Positions 25,184 through 34,137 of a stretch of 64,000 nt of DNA are shown here, piece by piece (the stretch's first letter is position 1; each line of letters starts with the position of its first letter). Made by a program: the position numbers and the translations under genes. Below the pieces are notes generated by a model. That model saw only the letters and a list, made by a program, of their open reading frames with translations, was not told where the DNA came from and searched no databases. Source of the stretch: Candidatus Saccharimonadota bacterium (GTDB lineage Bacteria; Patescibacteriota; Saccharimonadia; Saccharimonadales; Saccharimonadaceae); NCBI GenBank assembly GCA_905365145.1, contig CAJPIO010000002.1, forward strand, positions 127,588 to 191,587. The letters run 5' to 3'.

Positions 25184-25842
25184 TGCTCAAAAAATGTCTC
25201 CGTTGAAATATGTGATTCGTCGACGCCAGCGGCGGTTAGTTTTTGCCAAACATCGCGCACAAACGGCAGGCTGCCACAGACCAGAAAGTGCGCCTCACTC
25301 GGCACTTCACTTACAATGTTCGCCACCTCAAACCGCCCGTTTCGCCAGCCATCTGTTTCCTCAACCTGCTGGCGAGTGCTAAACTTGTTGACCTGGATAG
25401 ATGAGGCCGCCAACTCCTCAGTAAACACCATATATTCCGGCGATTTTTGACTCAAATAGAGAAAAGTCGGCTGCTTGGCGTCCGCCAAAACACTCCAAAT
25501 CGGGCTGAGTCCGCACCCCGCCGCAATACCAACCAGCGGCCGCTCGGTCTGCGGATTGAAATCGCCGTACGCTGGGCTAATCTGTAACTTATCACCAACA
25601 CGACGCGAACACAAATAACTCGAGAATTCTCCGCCAACATTTTTCACAGTAAGCGACATCAACTCCTCATGTGGGCGCGAGGAAATACTATAGGCCTTGC
25701 CTTCGCGCACCTGACTGCCTTCAATAAACACCGTGATATATTGCCCCGCCATAAAGTCAAACGGCCGCGCAAAATACAGCGTCGCCACCTCTGGGTTTTC
25801 CTGGCGCACGCGCACAATTTCGACAGTTAGTGAATCACGCAT
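25180..25842 (-). CDS. Ferredoxin-NADP reductase-like flavoprotein
   Basis: The 220-aa protein has the FAD-binding beta-barrel with KAYSIS (variant of RxYS) at about residues 49-54. The nucleotide-binding half has AAGCGLSPI (about 106-114) and a C-terminal CGSLPFV plus an aromatic end (ETFFEQ). No 2Fe-2S domain is attached. It overlaps the end of nrdG by 16 bp. By context it probably supplies electrons, directly or through a carrier, to the NrdG iron-sulphur cluster or the NrdD reaction. This role is inferred. Confidence 0.8.
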   Translation of the reverse strand: MRDSLTVEIVRVRQENPEVATLYFARPFDFMAGQYITVFIEGSQVREGKAYSISSRPHEELMSLTVKNVGGEFSSYLCSRRVGDKLQISPAYGDFNPQTERPLVGIAAGCGLSPIWSVLADAKQPTFLYLSQKSPEYMVFTEELAASSIQVNKFSTRQQVEETDGWRNGRFEVANIVSEVPSEAHFLVCGSLPFVRDVWQKLTAAGVDESHISTETFFEQ

Positions 25843-26570
25843 TCTTCGACATACCTTTCCATTATTTTTTGAGCAGCTCTAAATTCTTCGTCAGTAAAGG
25901 TGTGGTAATTGGCAAACTTCGGGCTAATGGTAGTACCGGTGCGAAAATGTTGCAGGGCAAAGCGTTTGGCACCCTTGACTAGCTCGCCAATCTTTTCAAA
26001 ATCCGCTACCTCCAGCTGCTCGCGAACGATCGTCGTCCGAAATTCATGGCCAATCCCTGAATCAATCATCAACCGCACGTTATCCTTGATCGCCTCCAGA
26101 TCAATCGGTCGCGCCGCAATCTCCACATATTTTTCCAGCGGCCCCTTGACATCCATGGCGATGAAGTCAATCGTCCCCTCCTCGACCATACCGCGCACCA
26201 TGTCAGGATGCGTGCCGTTAGTATCCAGCTTGACATCAAAGCCGAGGCTCTTGATCATCTGGCACAGCACTGGTAAATCTTCGTTGACCGTCGGCTCGCC
26301 GCCAGAAATCACCACACCGTCTAGCCGACCAATGCGCGATTTCAGGAATATCATCGCCTCCTCGACCGGGATACTCGGCGCTAACCGCTCGGGTAGTACC
26401 AACTCCGGATTATGGCAATAGCCGCAGCGCATATTGCAGCCAGAGAGAAACAGCGCTGCCGCCACATGCCCTGGATAGTCCACCAGCGACAGCTTCTGAA
26501 TCCCGCCAATCGACACCCTAAGCTGGGACAGCGACGGCGCAAGCTCGCTGGTGTTCGGCGGCATCGTCAT
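25827..26570 (-). CDS. nrdG: Anaerobic ribonucleotide reductase activating protein (radical SAM)
   Basis: The 247-aa radical SAM enzyme has the cluster motif CNMRCGYC (CxxxCxxC) near residues 45-52. ISGGEPT is the SAM-binding GGE motif near 95. It generates the glycyl radical on NrdD. Its start overlaps the end of nrdD by about 53 bp; ATG 26564 is an alternative start. It is longer than the compact NrdG of E. coli and resembles the PflA-like, pyrimidine-type activases common in anaerobes. Confidence 0.9.
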   Translation of the reverse strand: MTMPPNTSELAPSLSQLRVSIGGIQKLSLVDYPGHVAAALFLSGCNMRCGYCHNPELVLPERLAPSIPVEEAMIFLKSRIGRLDGVVISGGEPTVNEDLPVLCQMIKSLGFDVKLDTNGTHPDMVRGMVEEGTIDFIAMDVKGPLEKYVEIAARPIDLEAIKDNVRLMIDSGIGHEFRTTIVREQLEVADFEKIGELVKGAKRFALQHFRTGTTISPKFANYHTFTDEEFRAAQKIMERYVEECVIH

Positions 26571-28653
26571 AATGCTCCCTCATGTCAAATTCAGCCTGCT
26601 TACCGTTATTCCACTGGGAAACTGGGCGCAAGAAACCAACCACCCGCGAGTAGACCTCGGTACTCTCGCCGCAATTCGGGCAAACCGGATGTTCGCCGAC
26701 GATATAGCCATGGTTAGCGCAAATCGAGAAGCTTGGCGTAAAAGTAAAGTACGGCAATTTGTAATTTTCGCAAATCGTTTTAACCAGTTTCTTCAGAGTC
26801 TGCGGATCATCCATGCGCTCGCCCAGGAAGAAGTGAATCACCGTGCCGCCAGTGTATTTAGTCTGCAAATTATCCTGCAAATCCATCAGCTCAAACAAAT
26901 CATCAGTGTAGTTGACTGGCAGGTGGCTGGAATTGGTGTAGAATGGATGCTTAACCGCCGCACCCAAGCCATTGGCAAAGTGTGCTCTATCAGGGAAGCT
27001 GGCTTTGTCAATTTGAGCCAAACGGTAGGTTGTACCCTCAGCCGGCGTCGCCTCCAGGTTGTAATTATTGCCCGTTTCTTTCTGGTACTCCACCAAACGA
27101 TCGCGCATGAAGTCAAGCGTTTTCTCAGCGAACGCCTTACCCTTTTCAGTGCCAATGTCAACGCCCAGCAAATTCAACGCCGCTTCATTAGTACCAATCA
27201 AGCCGATAGTCGAGAAGTGATTTTTCCAGTACTCGTTAAAACGCTTTTTAATATCGCGCAGGTAAAACTTGGTGTACGGATACAGGCTGATATCCGAATC
27301 GGTCAGCTGTTCCAACACCTTGCGTTTGGTCTCCAGGCTGTCGCGCGCCATATCCATCAGCTCGCCCAGGCCCTCGAAAAATTCTTTCTCGTTCTTCGAC
27401 TTCAGCGCCAAGCGCGGCAGGTTAATCGTCACCACGCCGATCGAACCGGTCATCGGATTACTGCCAAACAAACCGCCGCCGCGATACTCCAGTTGGCGAT
27501 TATCGATCCGCAAGCGGCAGCACATTGAGCGCGCATCCTCTGGATCCATGTCGGAATTGATGAAGTTGGAGAAGTACGGAATGCCATATTTGGCGCTGGC
27601 TTCCCAAAGATTTTCAATAACCGGATTATCCCAGTTGAAATCTTTGGTGATATTGACCGTCGGAATCGGGAAAGTAAAGACCCGGCCGTTGGCGTCGCCC
27701 TCCGACAACACCTCCAGCAGCGCTTTGTTAAGCATATTCATCTCTTCTTGATAATCGCCGTAGTTGGTGTCCTGCATCTCGCCGCCGATGATCACCGGGT
27801 TGCCAGCCATGTGCTTCGGACATTCCAGATCAAGCGTGATGTTGGTAAACGGCGTCTGGAAACCAACCCGCGTTGGCACGTTGACATTAAAAACGAATTC
27901 TTGCAGCGCTTGCTTGACCTCGTCATAGCTTAATTTATCAGCGCGAATGAACGGCGCCAAGAGCGTGTCAAAATCAGAGAACGCCTGAGCGCCAGCCGCC
28001 TCGCCCTGCAAAGTGTAGAAGAAATTGACCACTTGTCCAAGAGCCGAGCGGAAATGCTTGGCCGGCTTGGAAGCAACTTTGTTTTTAACGCCAGTGAAAC
28101 CTTGGCGCAGCAAATCCATCAGATCCCAGCCAACACAGTAAACACTCAGTAGGTTCAGGTCGTGAATATGCAAATCACCCTCTTTATGCGCCCGGCCGAT
28201 TTTCGGCGAATAGATCTTATCCAACCAGTAGGTCTTAGTAATTTCTGCCGAAACGTAATTATTCAGGCCCTGCAAACTATAGCCCATGTTGGAGTTTTCT
28301 TTGACTTTCCAGTCCAAATTATTAACGTATTTATCAATCAAATCGACGTGCGCATTAGATGTAATTTCACGCAGTTTTTTATGCTGGTCGCGGTAAATGA
28401 TGTAGGCCTTGGCAGTTTTCTTGAACTTGGAATCAATCAGCGTGTCCTCGACGATGTCTTGGATTTCCTCAACACCCGGTACTAGACGCGTCTGGCGAGC
28501 TTCTAGCTGTTTAAGTACTTTATCGGTAAGCTTAGCAGCGGCTTTTTCGTCGAATTCGCCAGTTTCAGCGCCAGCTCGAGCAATCGCTTTAGTAATCTTG
28601 GAAGCGTCAAACTTCACTTTACGGCCGTCGCGCTTTTTGATTGTTTGATACAT
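26518..28653 (-). CDS. nrdD: Anaerobic ribonucleoside-triphosphate reductase
   Basis: The 711-aa enzyme makes deoxyribonucleotides from ribonucleotides without oxygen. The N-terminal ATP-cone (about 1-95, starting IKKRDGRKVKFD) is the allosteric site. The barrel contains NLLSVYCVGWD and CCRLRIDNRQ. The zinc-binding segment has CANHGY and CPNCG (about 645-661). The radical-bearing glycine is in RVVGFLRP (Gly673). GGAGGGTAAT gives a strong ribosome-binding site. It is the first gene of the nrdD-nrdG-flavoreductase-831aa operon, controlled by NrdR boxes. Confidence 0.95.
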   Translation of the reverse strand: MYQTIKKRDGRKVKFDASKITKAIARAGAETGEFDEKAAAKLTDKVLKQLEARQTRLVPGVEEIQDIVEDTLIDSKFKKTAKAYIIYRDQHKKLREITSNAHVDLIDKYVNNLDWKVKENSNMGYSLQGLNNYVSAEITKTYWLDKIYSPKIGRAHKEGDLHIHDLNLLSVYCVGWDLMDLLRQGFTGVKNKVASKPAKHFRSALGQVVNFFYTLQGEAAGAQAFSDFDTLLAPFIRADKLSYDEVKQALQEFVFNVNVPTRVGFQTPFTNITLDLECPKHMAGNPVIIGGEMQDTNYGDYQEEMNMLNKALLEVLSEGDANGRVFTFPIPTVNITKDFNWDNPVIENLWEASAKYGIPYFSNFINSDMDPEDARSMCCRLRIDNRQLEYRGGGLFGSNPMTGSIGVVTINLPRLALKSKNEKEFFEGLGELMDMARDSLETKRKVLEQLTDSDISLYPYTKFYLRDIKKRFNEYWKNHFSTIGLIGTNEAALNLLGVDIGTEKGKAFAEKTLDFMRDRLVEYQKETGNNYNLEATPAEGTTYRLAQIDKASFPDRAHFANGLGAAVKHPFYTNSSHLPVNYTDDLFELMDLQDNLQTKYTGGTVIHFFLGERMDDPQTLKKLVKTICENYKLPYFTFTPSFSICANHGYIVGEHPVCPNCGESTEVYSRVVGFLRPVSQWNNGKQAEFDMREHYDDAAEHQRACAVAVPA

Positions 28654-28680
28654 ATTACCCTCCTGAATGCATCATTAAAA

Positions 28681-28706
28681 CGCTCCGGATCTACCCCTGC
28701 GGAGCG
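28681..28706 (-). promoter_or_regulatory. Hairpin in the nrdD leader
   Basis: CGCTCCG (28681-28687) pairs with CGGAGCG (28700-28706) with a 12-nt loop, located in the roughly 100-nt leader of nrdD. No T-run follows at once, so it is more likely an mRNA stabiliser or attenuator part than a terminator. Confidence 0.45.
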
Positions 28707-28735
28707 ACACTTAATCGTGTATTTGTTTTACGAAA

Positions 28736-28751
28736 ACACCATATGTAGTGC
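28736..28751. promoter_or_regulatory. NrdR box 1
   Basis: ACACCATATGTAGTGC closely matches the NrdR consensus (acaCwAtATaTwGtgt). It lies just downstream of the predicted transcription start, where a bound repressor would block the polymerase. Confidence 0.75.
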
Positions 28752-28760
28752 TTACATACA

Positions 28761-28790
28761 AATGTACACCCAATATATAGTGCTAGTCAA
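28761..28790 (-). promoter_or_regulatory. nrdD promoter
   Basis: On the minus strand TTGACT (28785-28790) and TACATT (28761-28766) are 18 bp apart. NrdR box 2 fills the spacer. The transcript would start near 28754. Confidence 0.65.
28768..28783. promoter_or_regulatory. NrdR box 2
   Basis: ACCCAATATATAGTGC matches the NrdR consensus and starts exactly 32 bp from box 1. This is the three-helical-turn spacing typical of paired NrdR boxes. It lies between the -35 and -10 elements. Confidence 0.75.
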
Positions 28791-28836
28791 GGTTTTTACA
28801 TTGTATTATTTACATTTACACAGTCAACTAGTTTAA

Positions 28837-29853
28837 TCATATTCGCTTGGTAAATATCATCGCCCGGTGATCGCGAGTTTGCGAGTTTTTTATCCACTCC
28901 CCAGCGCAAGTCATCAGATTCAAGCCTTCAGACACACCATCAGCTGGACGCATAAAACTATTCATATCAACATCAGATATCTTGATTATTTGTTTTTTAA
29001 CCACTTGGTAGCGCAACATTTGGCCGTCACCGCGTTCAACGCTGACTGTATCACCAACATTTAGCGACTCTAGCTTATTAAAAATTCCCCCCAAAGTCAT
29101 ACCAGATGCGTGGCCAATAATAATAGATGCTCCCGGCTGCCCCGGCTTGACGCTGCCAGTATACCATCCTGTATCAAAAATATTGACAGGCGATTGCATT
29201 GAGCCGTCGGCATTAACGCTCATCGGCAATACTCGAGCTTTAACCCCTAGCTTCTCAATAGTAATCACTCTCGGTAAATCTGCAGCTACCTTGTATTTAG
29301 CGATGGCGTCGCCAGAAACTTTTGTTTCGTCTTTACCTTCATTGCTCCGTCGATCATTCGGGTCATCGCTGCGTGCAGCCACCGTCGCTGTATTTACAGT
29401 ATCTTTTATCCGATTATTTAACAGCCAAGAGTCCACTAATGAATATACCGAAACCAGCAAGAGAATCGACGCCGCAACACCAGATAATTTCTTGCGAAAA
29501 TTACCGCTCATGATTTCTTTTAAGCGCCGCTTGGTGGAGTGTTTTTCACCGCCCATTTGGCTAGCAGCTGTTAGTTTTTCATAAATAATAAGCAAGCGAG
29601 CTGTCCGAGCTAGCTTTCTATTAATTCTCGTATAATCTCTAGGTTTTTTGTTTTGGAAAGACTGCTCTTTTGGACTTGGCGAGACAGGCTGCACTGCGAT
29701 ATCCATAATTCGCTTCATACTAGGCTGGCTAGCAGCGTCCGCTACAACATCATTCGCCAATCTACGCCGCGGTACGACTACCCGGCCTCGTGCTTTTGGC
29801 AGTACCTCCAGACTACGAGCAACTCGTTCTCTTTGCGTCATTGCTTGCTTCAT
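28837..29853 (-). CDS. Sortase (class E/F-like) with long cytoplasmic tail
   Basis: The 338-aa transpeptidase has a long basic cytoplasmic N-terminus (about 1-120), one membrane helix (about 124-142) and a sortase domain (about 190-338). Catalytic residues are His248 (GHASG), Cys316 (LMTCAGEW) and an arginine at 327 or 330 (TRDHR). It joins proteins carrying an LPxTG-like motif to the cell wall. The gene directly upstream on the same strand encodes such a protein, so it is the probable substrate. The 120-residue cytoplasmic extension is longer than in most sortases. Confidence 0.85.
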   Translation of the reverse strand: MKQAMTQRERVARSLEVLPKARGRVVVPRRRLANDVVADAASQPSMKRIMDIAVQPVSPSPKEQSFQNKKPRDYTRINRKLARTARLLIIYEKLTAASQMGGEKHSTKRRLKEIMSGNFRKKLSGVAASILLLVSVYSLVDSWLLNNRIKDTVNTATVAARSDDPNDRRSNEGKDETKVSGDAIAKYKVAADLPRVITIEKLGVKARVLPMSVNADGSMQSPVNIFDTGWYTGSVKPGQPGASIIIGHASGMTLGGIFNKLESLNVGDTVSVERGDGQMLRYQVVKKQIIKISDVDMNSFMRPADGVSEGLNLMTCAGEWIKNSQTRDHRAMIFTKRI

Positions 29854-29862
29854 TATAGCTAA

Positions 29863-29900
29863 CAGGCACGCCTCGCGTCAAACCGCTTACGGCGTGCCTG
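29863..29900 (-). promoter_or_regulatory. Hairpin between surface-protein gene and sortase gene
   Basis: CAGGCACGCC (29863-29872) pairs perfectly with GGCGTGCCTG (29891-29900). No T-run follows on the minus strand, so it may partly terminate or stabilise the surface-protein mRNA and lower sortase output. Confidence 0.5.
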
Positions 29901-29929
29901 CCTCCAATCTTAATCGTTATAAGTCTTGG

Positions 29930-31510
29930 TTATTTCTTGCCAAAACTCTTTCGTTTTGCCATGAATAGCAGGATTGCTGCCGAAGCCACACCAACGATAG
30001 TTCCAGCCAAATTAACTGCTACATTTTCGCCGCCCGTATTTGGAGCCTTCGGACCTGTCGAATCATTCTGCGCCGTTAGCACAACGTCATTGCCATCGCC
30101 GCCAACATAGCTAATCTTGAAGGTTGCGCCATCCACAGCGAACTCTGCACCTTCGGGCAAACCATTGAATGTCCCTTGAACCGGAGCACTACCGTTATTG
30201 TTGATAATCGTAAAGGTATCACCCTTCTTGATGGTACCGCCAGGCAGATATACCAGCTCTAATTTCGGAGAACTACCACCGTTGCTAAGCTGGACGCTCT
30301 GCGCAACAATCTGATCATAATGATCTTTATCTAGAATTTCTGCCTTGTATACGCCAGTACCGTTCATATAGAAGTCATTCAGTACAGTAATCTTGCCTGG
30401 CGAATTACCTGGAGCAACGACACCTGCCACATTAAGACTCTTTACCGTAGCATTACCGCCAAATACACCGCCCTCATCGACATAAACATCAGAGCGGCTG
30501 CCGTTTAGCAAGACTGTTTCGCCCTTTCTAACGCTTACCGACTCATTAGGTTTGTCGCCGTCCAATTTTATCAGCTTAGCTTCGTGGGCATTACCGTGCT
30601 GTCCATTCGGCGTACCGCTGGTGTTGTCCGAAGATTCAACTAGCAGAGTACCCTTGTTATCTTTATGAGCAACCAGTTTACCAGGGCCACTGAGCTTGCC
30701 AGTAATCTTCACTGTCACGTTCGAAAGTAATTTATATTCAACATTGCCATTGAGTACAATGTCGCCAGATAGAACTGTTGTCACGTTTGAAGAACCGCCG
30801 CCAGAGCCCAAACAACTTATTCCATGGGAAATCATCGCGCCGTTTTCAAAAGTAATTTTGCTGGCGCTTGTTTCGTTATCAGCATATTTAACTCCTAGCT
30901 CGCCACTACTTTTAACTGTAATGTTATTAGCACCTTCTAGCGGTACGCTAGCGTTTTCGCCAACAATTTTCTCTGAAGCTTTTACAGAATTGCTTATAGA
31001 ATTGCATCCGCTATTAGCAACTTCAAAGCGATTAATGCTTGTTTCGTTCTTAAATTTTCCGTCGAATCCGTTAGATTTCAAGTTTGACAAGCCAGTAACA
31101 GCACCAGTAACATATATATAAGGAATCTCAACCTTGTCATCCACGCTAGTCTTATCACCACTGAACTCAGCATCCGGTGTAAATTTCAGCGTATCAATCG
31201 TATAGCTAGCGCATGTCGGACTAGCATCAGCATTGTTCATCTTCGAAACAGATAGACCCGACAAAGCAACGTTCAAATCATTCTGAATCTTCTCGCTAGC
31301 TCCGTTGGCACATGTAAATACCAGCTTAGCGCCCTCTGTTGGTACTTGGCCGTCTTTCCAGTTGCCAGCAGTTGACATTTTGTGGTCGCCAGCAGCGCCC
31401 GTCCACGTGAATGCAGTCGGCGCAGCATTGGCTGGCGCGTTAAATACCACTGCGCCAACAACAGCTGCCACTGACACAGCACTAGCCAATTTGACATAGG
31501 GAACACCCAT
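29930..31510 (-). CDS. Sortase-anchored surface protein with autotransporter-like beta-helix
   Basis: The 526-aa exported protein has a signal peptide (about 1-29, cleaved near ANAA). Its body is rich in beta strands and resembles passenger-type beta-helix repeats (for example GVVAPGNSPGKITVLNDF). The end is a sorting signal: APNTG (about 489-493), a hydrophobic helix and RKSFGKK. The motif is an LPxTG variant with Ala for Leu. It is encoded next to the sortase. AGGAG lies upstream of the ATG. It is probably an adhesin or coat protein; no ligand can be read from the sequence. Confidence 0.8.
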   Translation of the reverse strand: MGVPYVKLASAVSVAAVVGAVVFNAPANAAPTAFTWTGAAGDHKMSTAGNWKDGQVPTEGAKLVFTCANGASEKIQNDLNVALSGLSVSKMNNADASPTCASYTIDTLKFTPDAEFSGDKTSVDDKVEIPYIYVTGAVTGLSNLKSNGFDGKFKNETSINRFEVANSGCNSISNSVKASEKIVGENASVPLEGANNITVKSSGELGVKYADNETSASKITFENGAMISHGISCLGSGGGSSNVTTVLSGDIVLNGNVEYKLLSNVTVKITGKLSGPGKLVAHKDNKGTLLVESSDNTSGTPNGQHGNAHEAKLIKLDGDKPNESVSVRKGETVLLNGSRSDVYVDEGGVFGGNATVKSLNVAGVVAPGNSPGKITVLNDFYMNGTGVYKAEILDKDHYDQIVAQSVQLSNGGSSPKLELVYLPGGTIKKGDTFTIINNNGSAPVQGTFNGLPEGAEFAVDGATFKISYVGGDGNDVVLTAQNDSTGPKAPNTGGENVAVNLAGTIVGVASAAILLFMAKRKSFGKK

Positions 31511-31670
31511 ATTGTTTTTCTCCTGTACACATTTGTGTTTTAATTTAGTTTACGCTTTTATGGTAGCATTACTTAACAATTTTTTCAAGTATTATAGTAT
31601 AAAATACAACGAAAATTACACGCTTACCCTAATGTTTGCTGCAATAGTAAGCTATTTATAAAATCTATTT

Positions 31671-31700
31671 AAAAAGGCCTTGACTTAACCTGTCGAGGCC
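31671..31700 (-). terminator. Terminator of the tRNA-Asn transcript
   Basis: On the minus strand GGCCTCGAC and GTCAAGGCC form a 9-bp stem (31692-31700 with 31676-31684, one G-T pair), followed by TTTTT. It ends the tRNA transcript 37 bp after the tRNA. Confidence 0.8.
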
Positions 31701-31702
31701 GT

Positions 31703-31722
31703 TTGCCCGGTATACCAGGCAA
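31703..31722 (-). other. Second hairpin between tRNA and terminator
   Basis: TTGCC (31703-31707) pairs with GGCAA (31718-31722). The stem continues through GGTA/TACC after one mismatch. It may guide 3' trimming of the tRNA. Confidence 0.4.
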
Positions 31723-31736
31723 TTTATCTATCAATT

Positions 31737-31811
31737 TGGCTCCGGCAGCTGGGCTCGAACCAGCGACCTAATGGTTAACAGCCATCCGCTCTACCACTGA
31801 GCTATGCCGGA
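31737..31811 (-). tRNA. tRNA-Asn (anticodon GTT)
   Basis: The 75-nt cloverleaf is complete. The acceptor is TCCGGCA/TGCCGGA, the D stem GCTC/GAGC and the anticodon stem GATGG/CCATT with loop CTGTTAA (anticodon GTT). The T stem is GCTGG/CCAGC with loop TTCGAGC, the discriminator is G, and the CCA end is encoded. It is expressed from its own promoter. Confidence 0.95.
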
Positions 31812-31840
31812 ATACATTCTACGTCACCGTAGATACCAGT

Positions 31841-31869
31841 ATTGTAACTTATTATATAAAAGGTGTAAA
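31841..31869 (-). promoter_or_regulatory. tRNA-Asn promoter
   Basis: On the minus strand TTTACA (31864-31869) and TACAAT (31841-31846) are separated by 17 bp. The -35 begins three bases after the stop of the upstream beta-lactamase-like gene. The hexamers are identical to those of the Panacea operon promoter. Confidence 0.75.
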
Positions 31870-31871
31870 GC

Positions 31872-33737
31872 CTACCGCGCCCGCAGCGCATCAAGTTGTT
31901 TTGCCAAATCAGCAATCGCCTCCCAACTAGCGCCATCGGTCATAATTGACAGTACGTACGTACCGTGCGAACCATAAACAATCGCCGAGTCGTGCAATAA
32001 TCCATTCATAAAGCCAACCTTATCGGCAACCGTCCCTGATACGCCCGCTGGAATACCTTTGCGATACGCATTTTTCTTCATGGCTTCTAACAAGCGCTGC
32101 TGATTGGCACTCGAAAAGTTTTGGCCGGTTGCAATCATACCTAGCAGCAGGGCTTGATCATTCGCCGTCGTATACGGTCCGCCGCCTTTCATAAATGTCG
32201 AGTTCTTAAGGCCAATGGCGTTAGCTTCGCTAGTCAAAGTACTAACTCCAATTGCGTTCAAGAAACTTTCCGCGCAAGCATTGTCACTCAAACTAATCAT
32301 TTTATTAAAACATGCTTGATCACTATCCCAACTACGCGCACCGCTATCAATACGCTTCAGCAAGCTATAAGCCACTAGCAATTTGTAGGTGCTAGCTGTT
32401 ACAAATTGCTTATCGCCATTATATTCAGCGCGGCGTTTTTTGCCGTCAAGTTCTATCATCGACACGCCATAAGTTCCCGGATGGTCTTTGGCAAAATTCT
32501 CCATCAAAGCCGACAAGCCAGCATCGCTCGAGCTATATGTCCGCGTATATTCTTCGCGCGGCGGCACAGCCTTGGTAACAGCATCAAGCTGCAAACTGCC
32601 GCCGTCGATTGTACTTTGTAATTTCTGTAGCATTACCGCCACATCAAGTGCTTGCCCTGAACTACCTGTCTGCTTACTAACAATAGTGAAGTCATGCGTA
32701 GTAATTTTCGACACCCCAGGCGCCACAGTAACAATTTTCGCTACCGTATCATTCAGCCATTTGCCAGTACGTTCAGCATTCAGCGTAGCCACCAATTCTT
32801 TATCTTTAGCAGTAAAATCAAGCCAAGCGTAAACTGTCTGCGCATCAACTGCGACGGTTTTATCTCTAGCTTTTATTCGAATACCTTCCGCTAGATGCTT
32901 AGTCAGCTTTTGCGCCAATTGTCTAGCTTTTTCATCGCTCACCGCTGGTTTGATATCTATTTTATTAACGTTAATCGTCGTCGGCTGATGTAATTTTGGT
33001 TTGATATCGCGAACAGATTGTTTAATTTTGGCCTCATCGCATTTACCGCCAAGCCTAGACCTCTGCAACTCAAGCTGCGCCCCTTTGGCTTTAAGCGTAG
33101 CATTGGTCGGGCTAACTTGGCAGCGAGCAACTATTTTGTCGTTAACAGCTGCATCCGTTTGGTTGGTAAATTTAGGGGCTGGCGACGAACCGTAATTCAA
33201 GCCATACCAAAACAATGAAGTTGGCACTAATCGCACATACCAAGGATAATCGTACTGCTTGATCCGCTGCGAATTATCAACCGAGACAGCAATATCACGC
33301 AGATTAATACTAACCGCCGGCTTGTCTGAATTATTCATCGTGATGTTAAGAGCATGGTCGCTATACGCTTGATTAGCTTTTTTAGCCGCCGCATCTTTAG
33401 CTATACCGCCAATTGCTAATCCGTCAACGTGAGCAAACGGCAAGGTCTTATCGCCTGGATAAGCCAACTGTACAATTACTAGAAGAAAAGTCAAACTTGC
33501 TGCCGCACCGACTGCATATTTACGGAAATGCTTGTGGCGTAACAAACGTTGTAATTTTATCTTCAATGAAGCAGCTTGGTAATTGACCTGCCGATATGTG
33601 CCATAAACTAGACGCCGCAATTTCAATCGCCAAGCGCTAGATTTAGTAGATTTAGCGGCATGGACCGCCGCTTTAGTACCAGTATAACGCTGGCGGTACG
33701 ATGGTTTACGCGCTATCCGTCTCACGCGGCCCCTCAT
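31872..33737 (-). CDS. Membrane-anchored class A beta-lactamase-like serine hydrolase with PG-binding repeats
   Basis: The 621-aa protein has a basic cytoplasmic start, one membrane helix (about 74-94) and a region like putative peptidoglycan-binding/VanW-associated domains (about 100-390). A beta-lactamase-2 domain follows (about 405-621). Catalytic motifs are STYK (Ser449, Lys452), SDN (484-486) and a KVG version of KTG. It could be a penicillin-binding-type peptidase or a true beta-lactamase; the long PG-binding part favours cell-wall remodelling. ATG 33737 is chosen over TTG 33743. Its start overlaps the end of the LexA-like gene, suggesting coupling. Confidence 0.8.
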   Translation of the reverse strand: MRGRVRRIARKPSYRQRYTGTKAAVHAAKSTKSSAWRLKLRRLVYGTYRQVNYQAASLKIKLQRLLRHKHFRKYAVGAAASLTFLLVIVQLAYPGDKTLPFAHVDGLAIGGIAKDAAAKKANQAYSDHALNITMNNSDKPAVSINLRDIAVSVDNSQRIKQYDYPWYVRLVPTSLFWYGLNYGSSPAPKFTNQTDAAVNDKIVARCQVSPTNATLKAKGAQLELQRSRLGGKCDEAKIKQSVRDIKPKLHQPTTINVNKIDIKPAVSDEKARQLAQKLTKHLAEGIRIKARDKTVAVDAQTVYAWLDFTAKDKELVATLNAERTGKWLNDTVAKIVTVAPGVSKITTHDFTIVSKQTGSSGQALDVAVMLQKLQSTIDGGSLQLDAVTKAVPPREEYTRTYSSSDAGLSALMENFAKDHPGTYGVSMIELDGKKRRAEYNGDKQFVTASTYKLLVAYSLLKRIDSGARSWDSDQACFNKMISLSDNACAESFLNAIGVSTLTSEANAIGLKNSTFMKGGGPYTTANDQALLLGMIATGQNFSSANQQRLLEAMKKNAYRKGIPAGVSGTVADKVGFMNGLLHDSAIVYGSHGTYVLSIMTDGASWEAIADLAKQLDALRAR

Positions 33738-34131
33738 AACCAAGAATTTGTAATGCCGATTGCAGCGTTTGAATATCCTGGCGTGCCTTATCGTCGTCTT
33801 GCTTCTGCAAATCGGCTATTTTAGCGCGAATACAGCGTTCAGTTATCGCGTCTGTCGAATCCAAAACTTCTGGCGTGGTTTTTGGCGCCGCAACCACGTC
33901 GATCACCTCTAGCGACCGCGCTGAATTATCACGCTTACGCAAGTGGCCGCGGGAGATCAAATTATCAATATGCGCTGCCACTGTCGAAACACTTTTGTAA
34001 TTAAGCGCCCGCATTATCTCGCGATAGCTTGGCCCGTAGCCGTTATCTTTTATAAAGTTATCAATAAATAGTAAAAGCTCGTACTGCTTCTTGGTCGGAT
34101 TAATTGCCGCCGATTGAGCTTGTGCTACCAT
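33706..34131 (-). CDS. LexA-type winged-helix protein lacking the peptidase domain
   Basis: The 141-aa protein begins with a LexA DNA-binding domain (about residues 10-75). It contains KKQYELLLFIDNFI, GYGPSYREI and a recognition helix with SVSTVAAHIDNL. The rest (about 80-141) is a charged helix. There is no S24 peptidase domain and no Ser/Lys dyad, so self-cleavage by RecA is not expected. The start at 34131 follows from TATAGT six bases upstream. It is coupled to the beta-lactamase-like gene and may regulate cell-wall genes, not an SOS response. Confidence 0.7.
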   Translation of the reverse strand: MVAQAQSAAINPTKKQYELLLFIDNFIKDNGYGPSYREIMRALNYKSVSTVAAHIDNLISRGHLRKRDNSARSLEVIDVVAAPKTTPEVLDSTDAITERCIRAKIADLQKQDDDKARQDIQTLQSALQILGYEGPRETDSA

Positions 34132-34137
34132 ACCTTC

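Noticed and set aside
26551..27528. Open frame of 325 codons on the plus strand
   Set aside because: Antisense to nrdD and nrdG, which are certain genes. The composition is that of a mirror frame.
29863..29900. Perfect 10-bp hairpin as a terminator before the sortase gene
   Set aside because: No T-run follows on the minus strand, so an intrinsic terminator is not supported. It is kept only as a hairpin.
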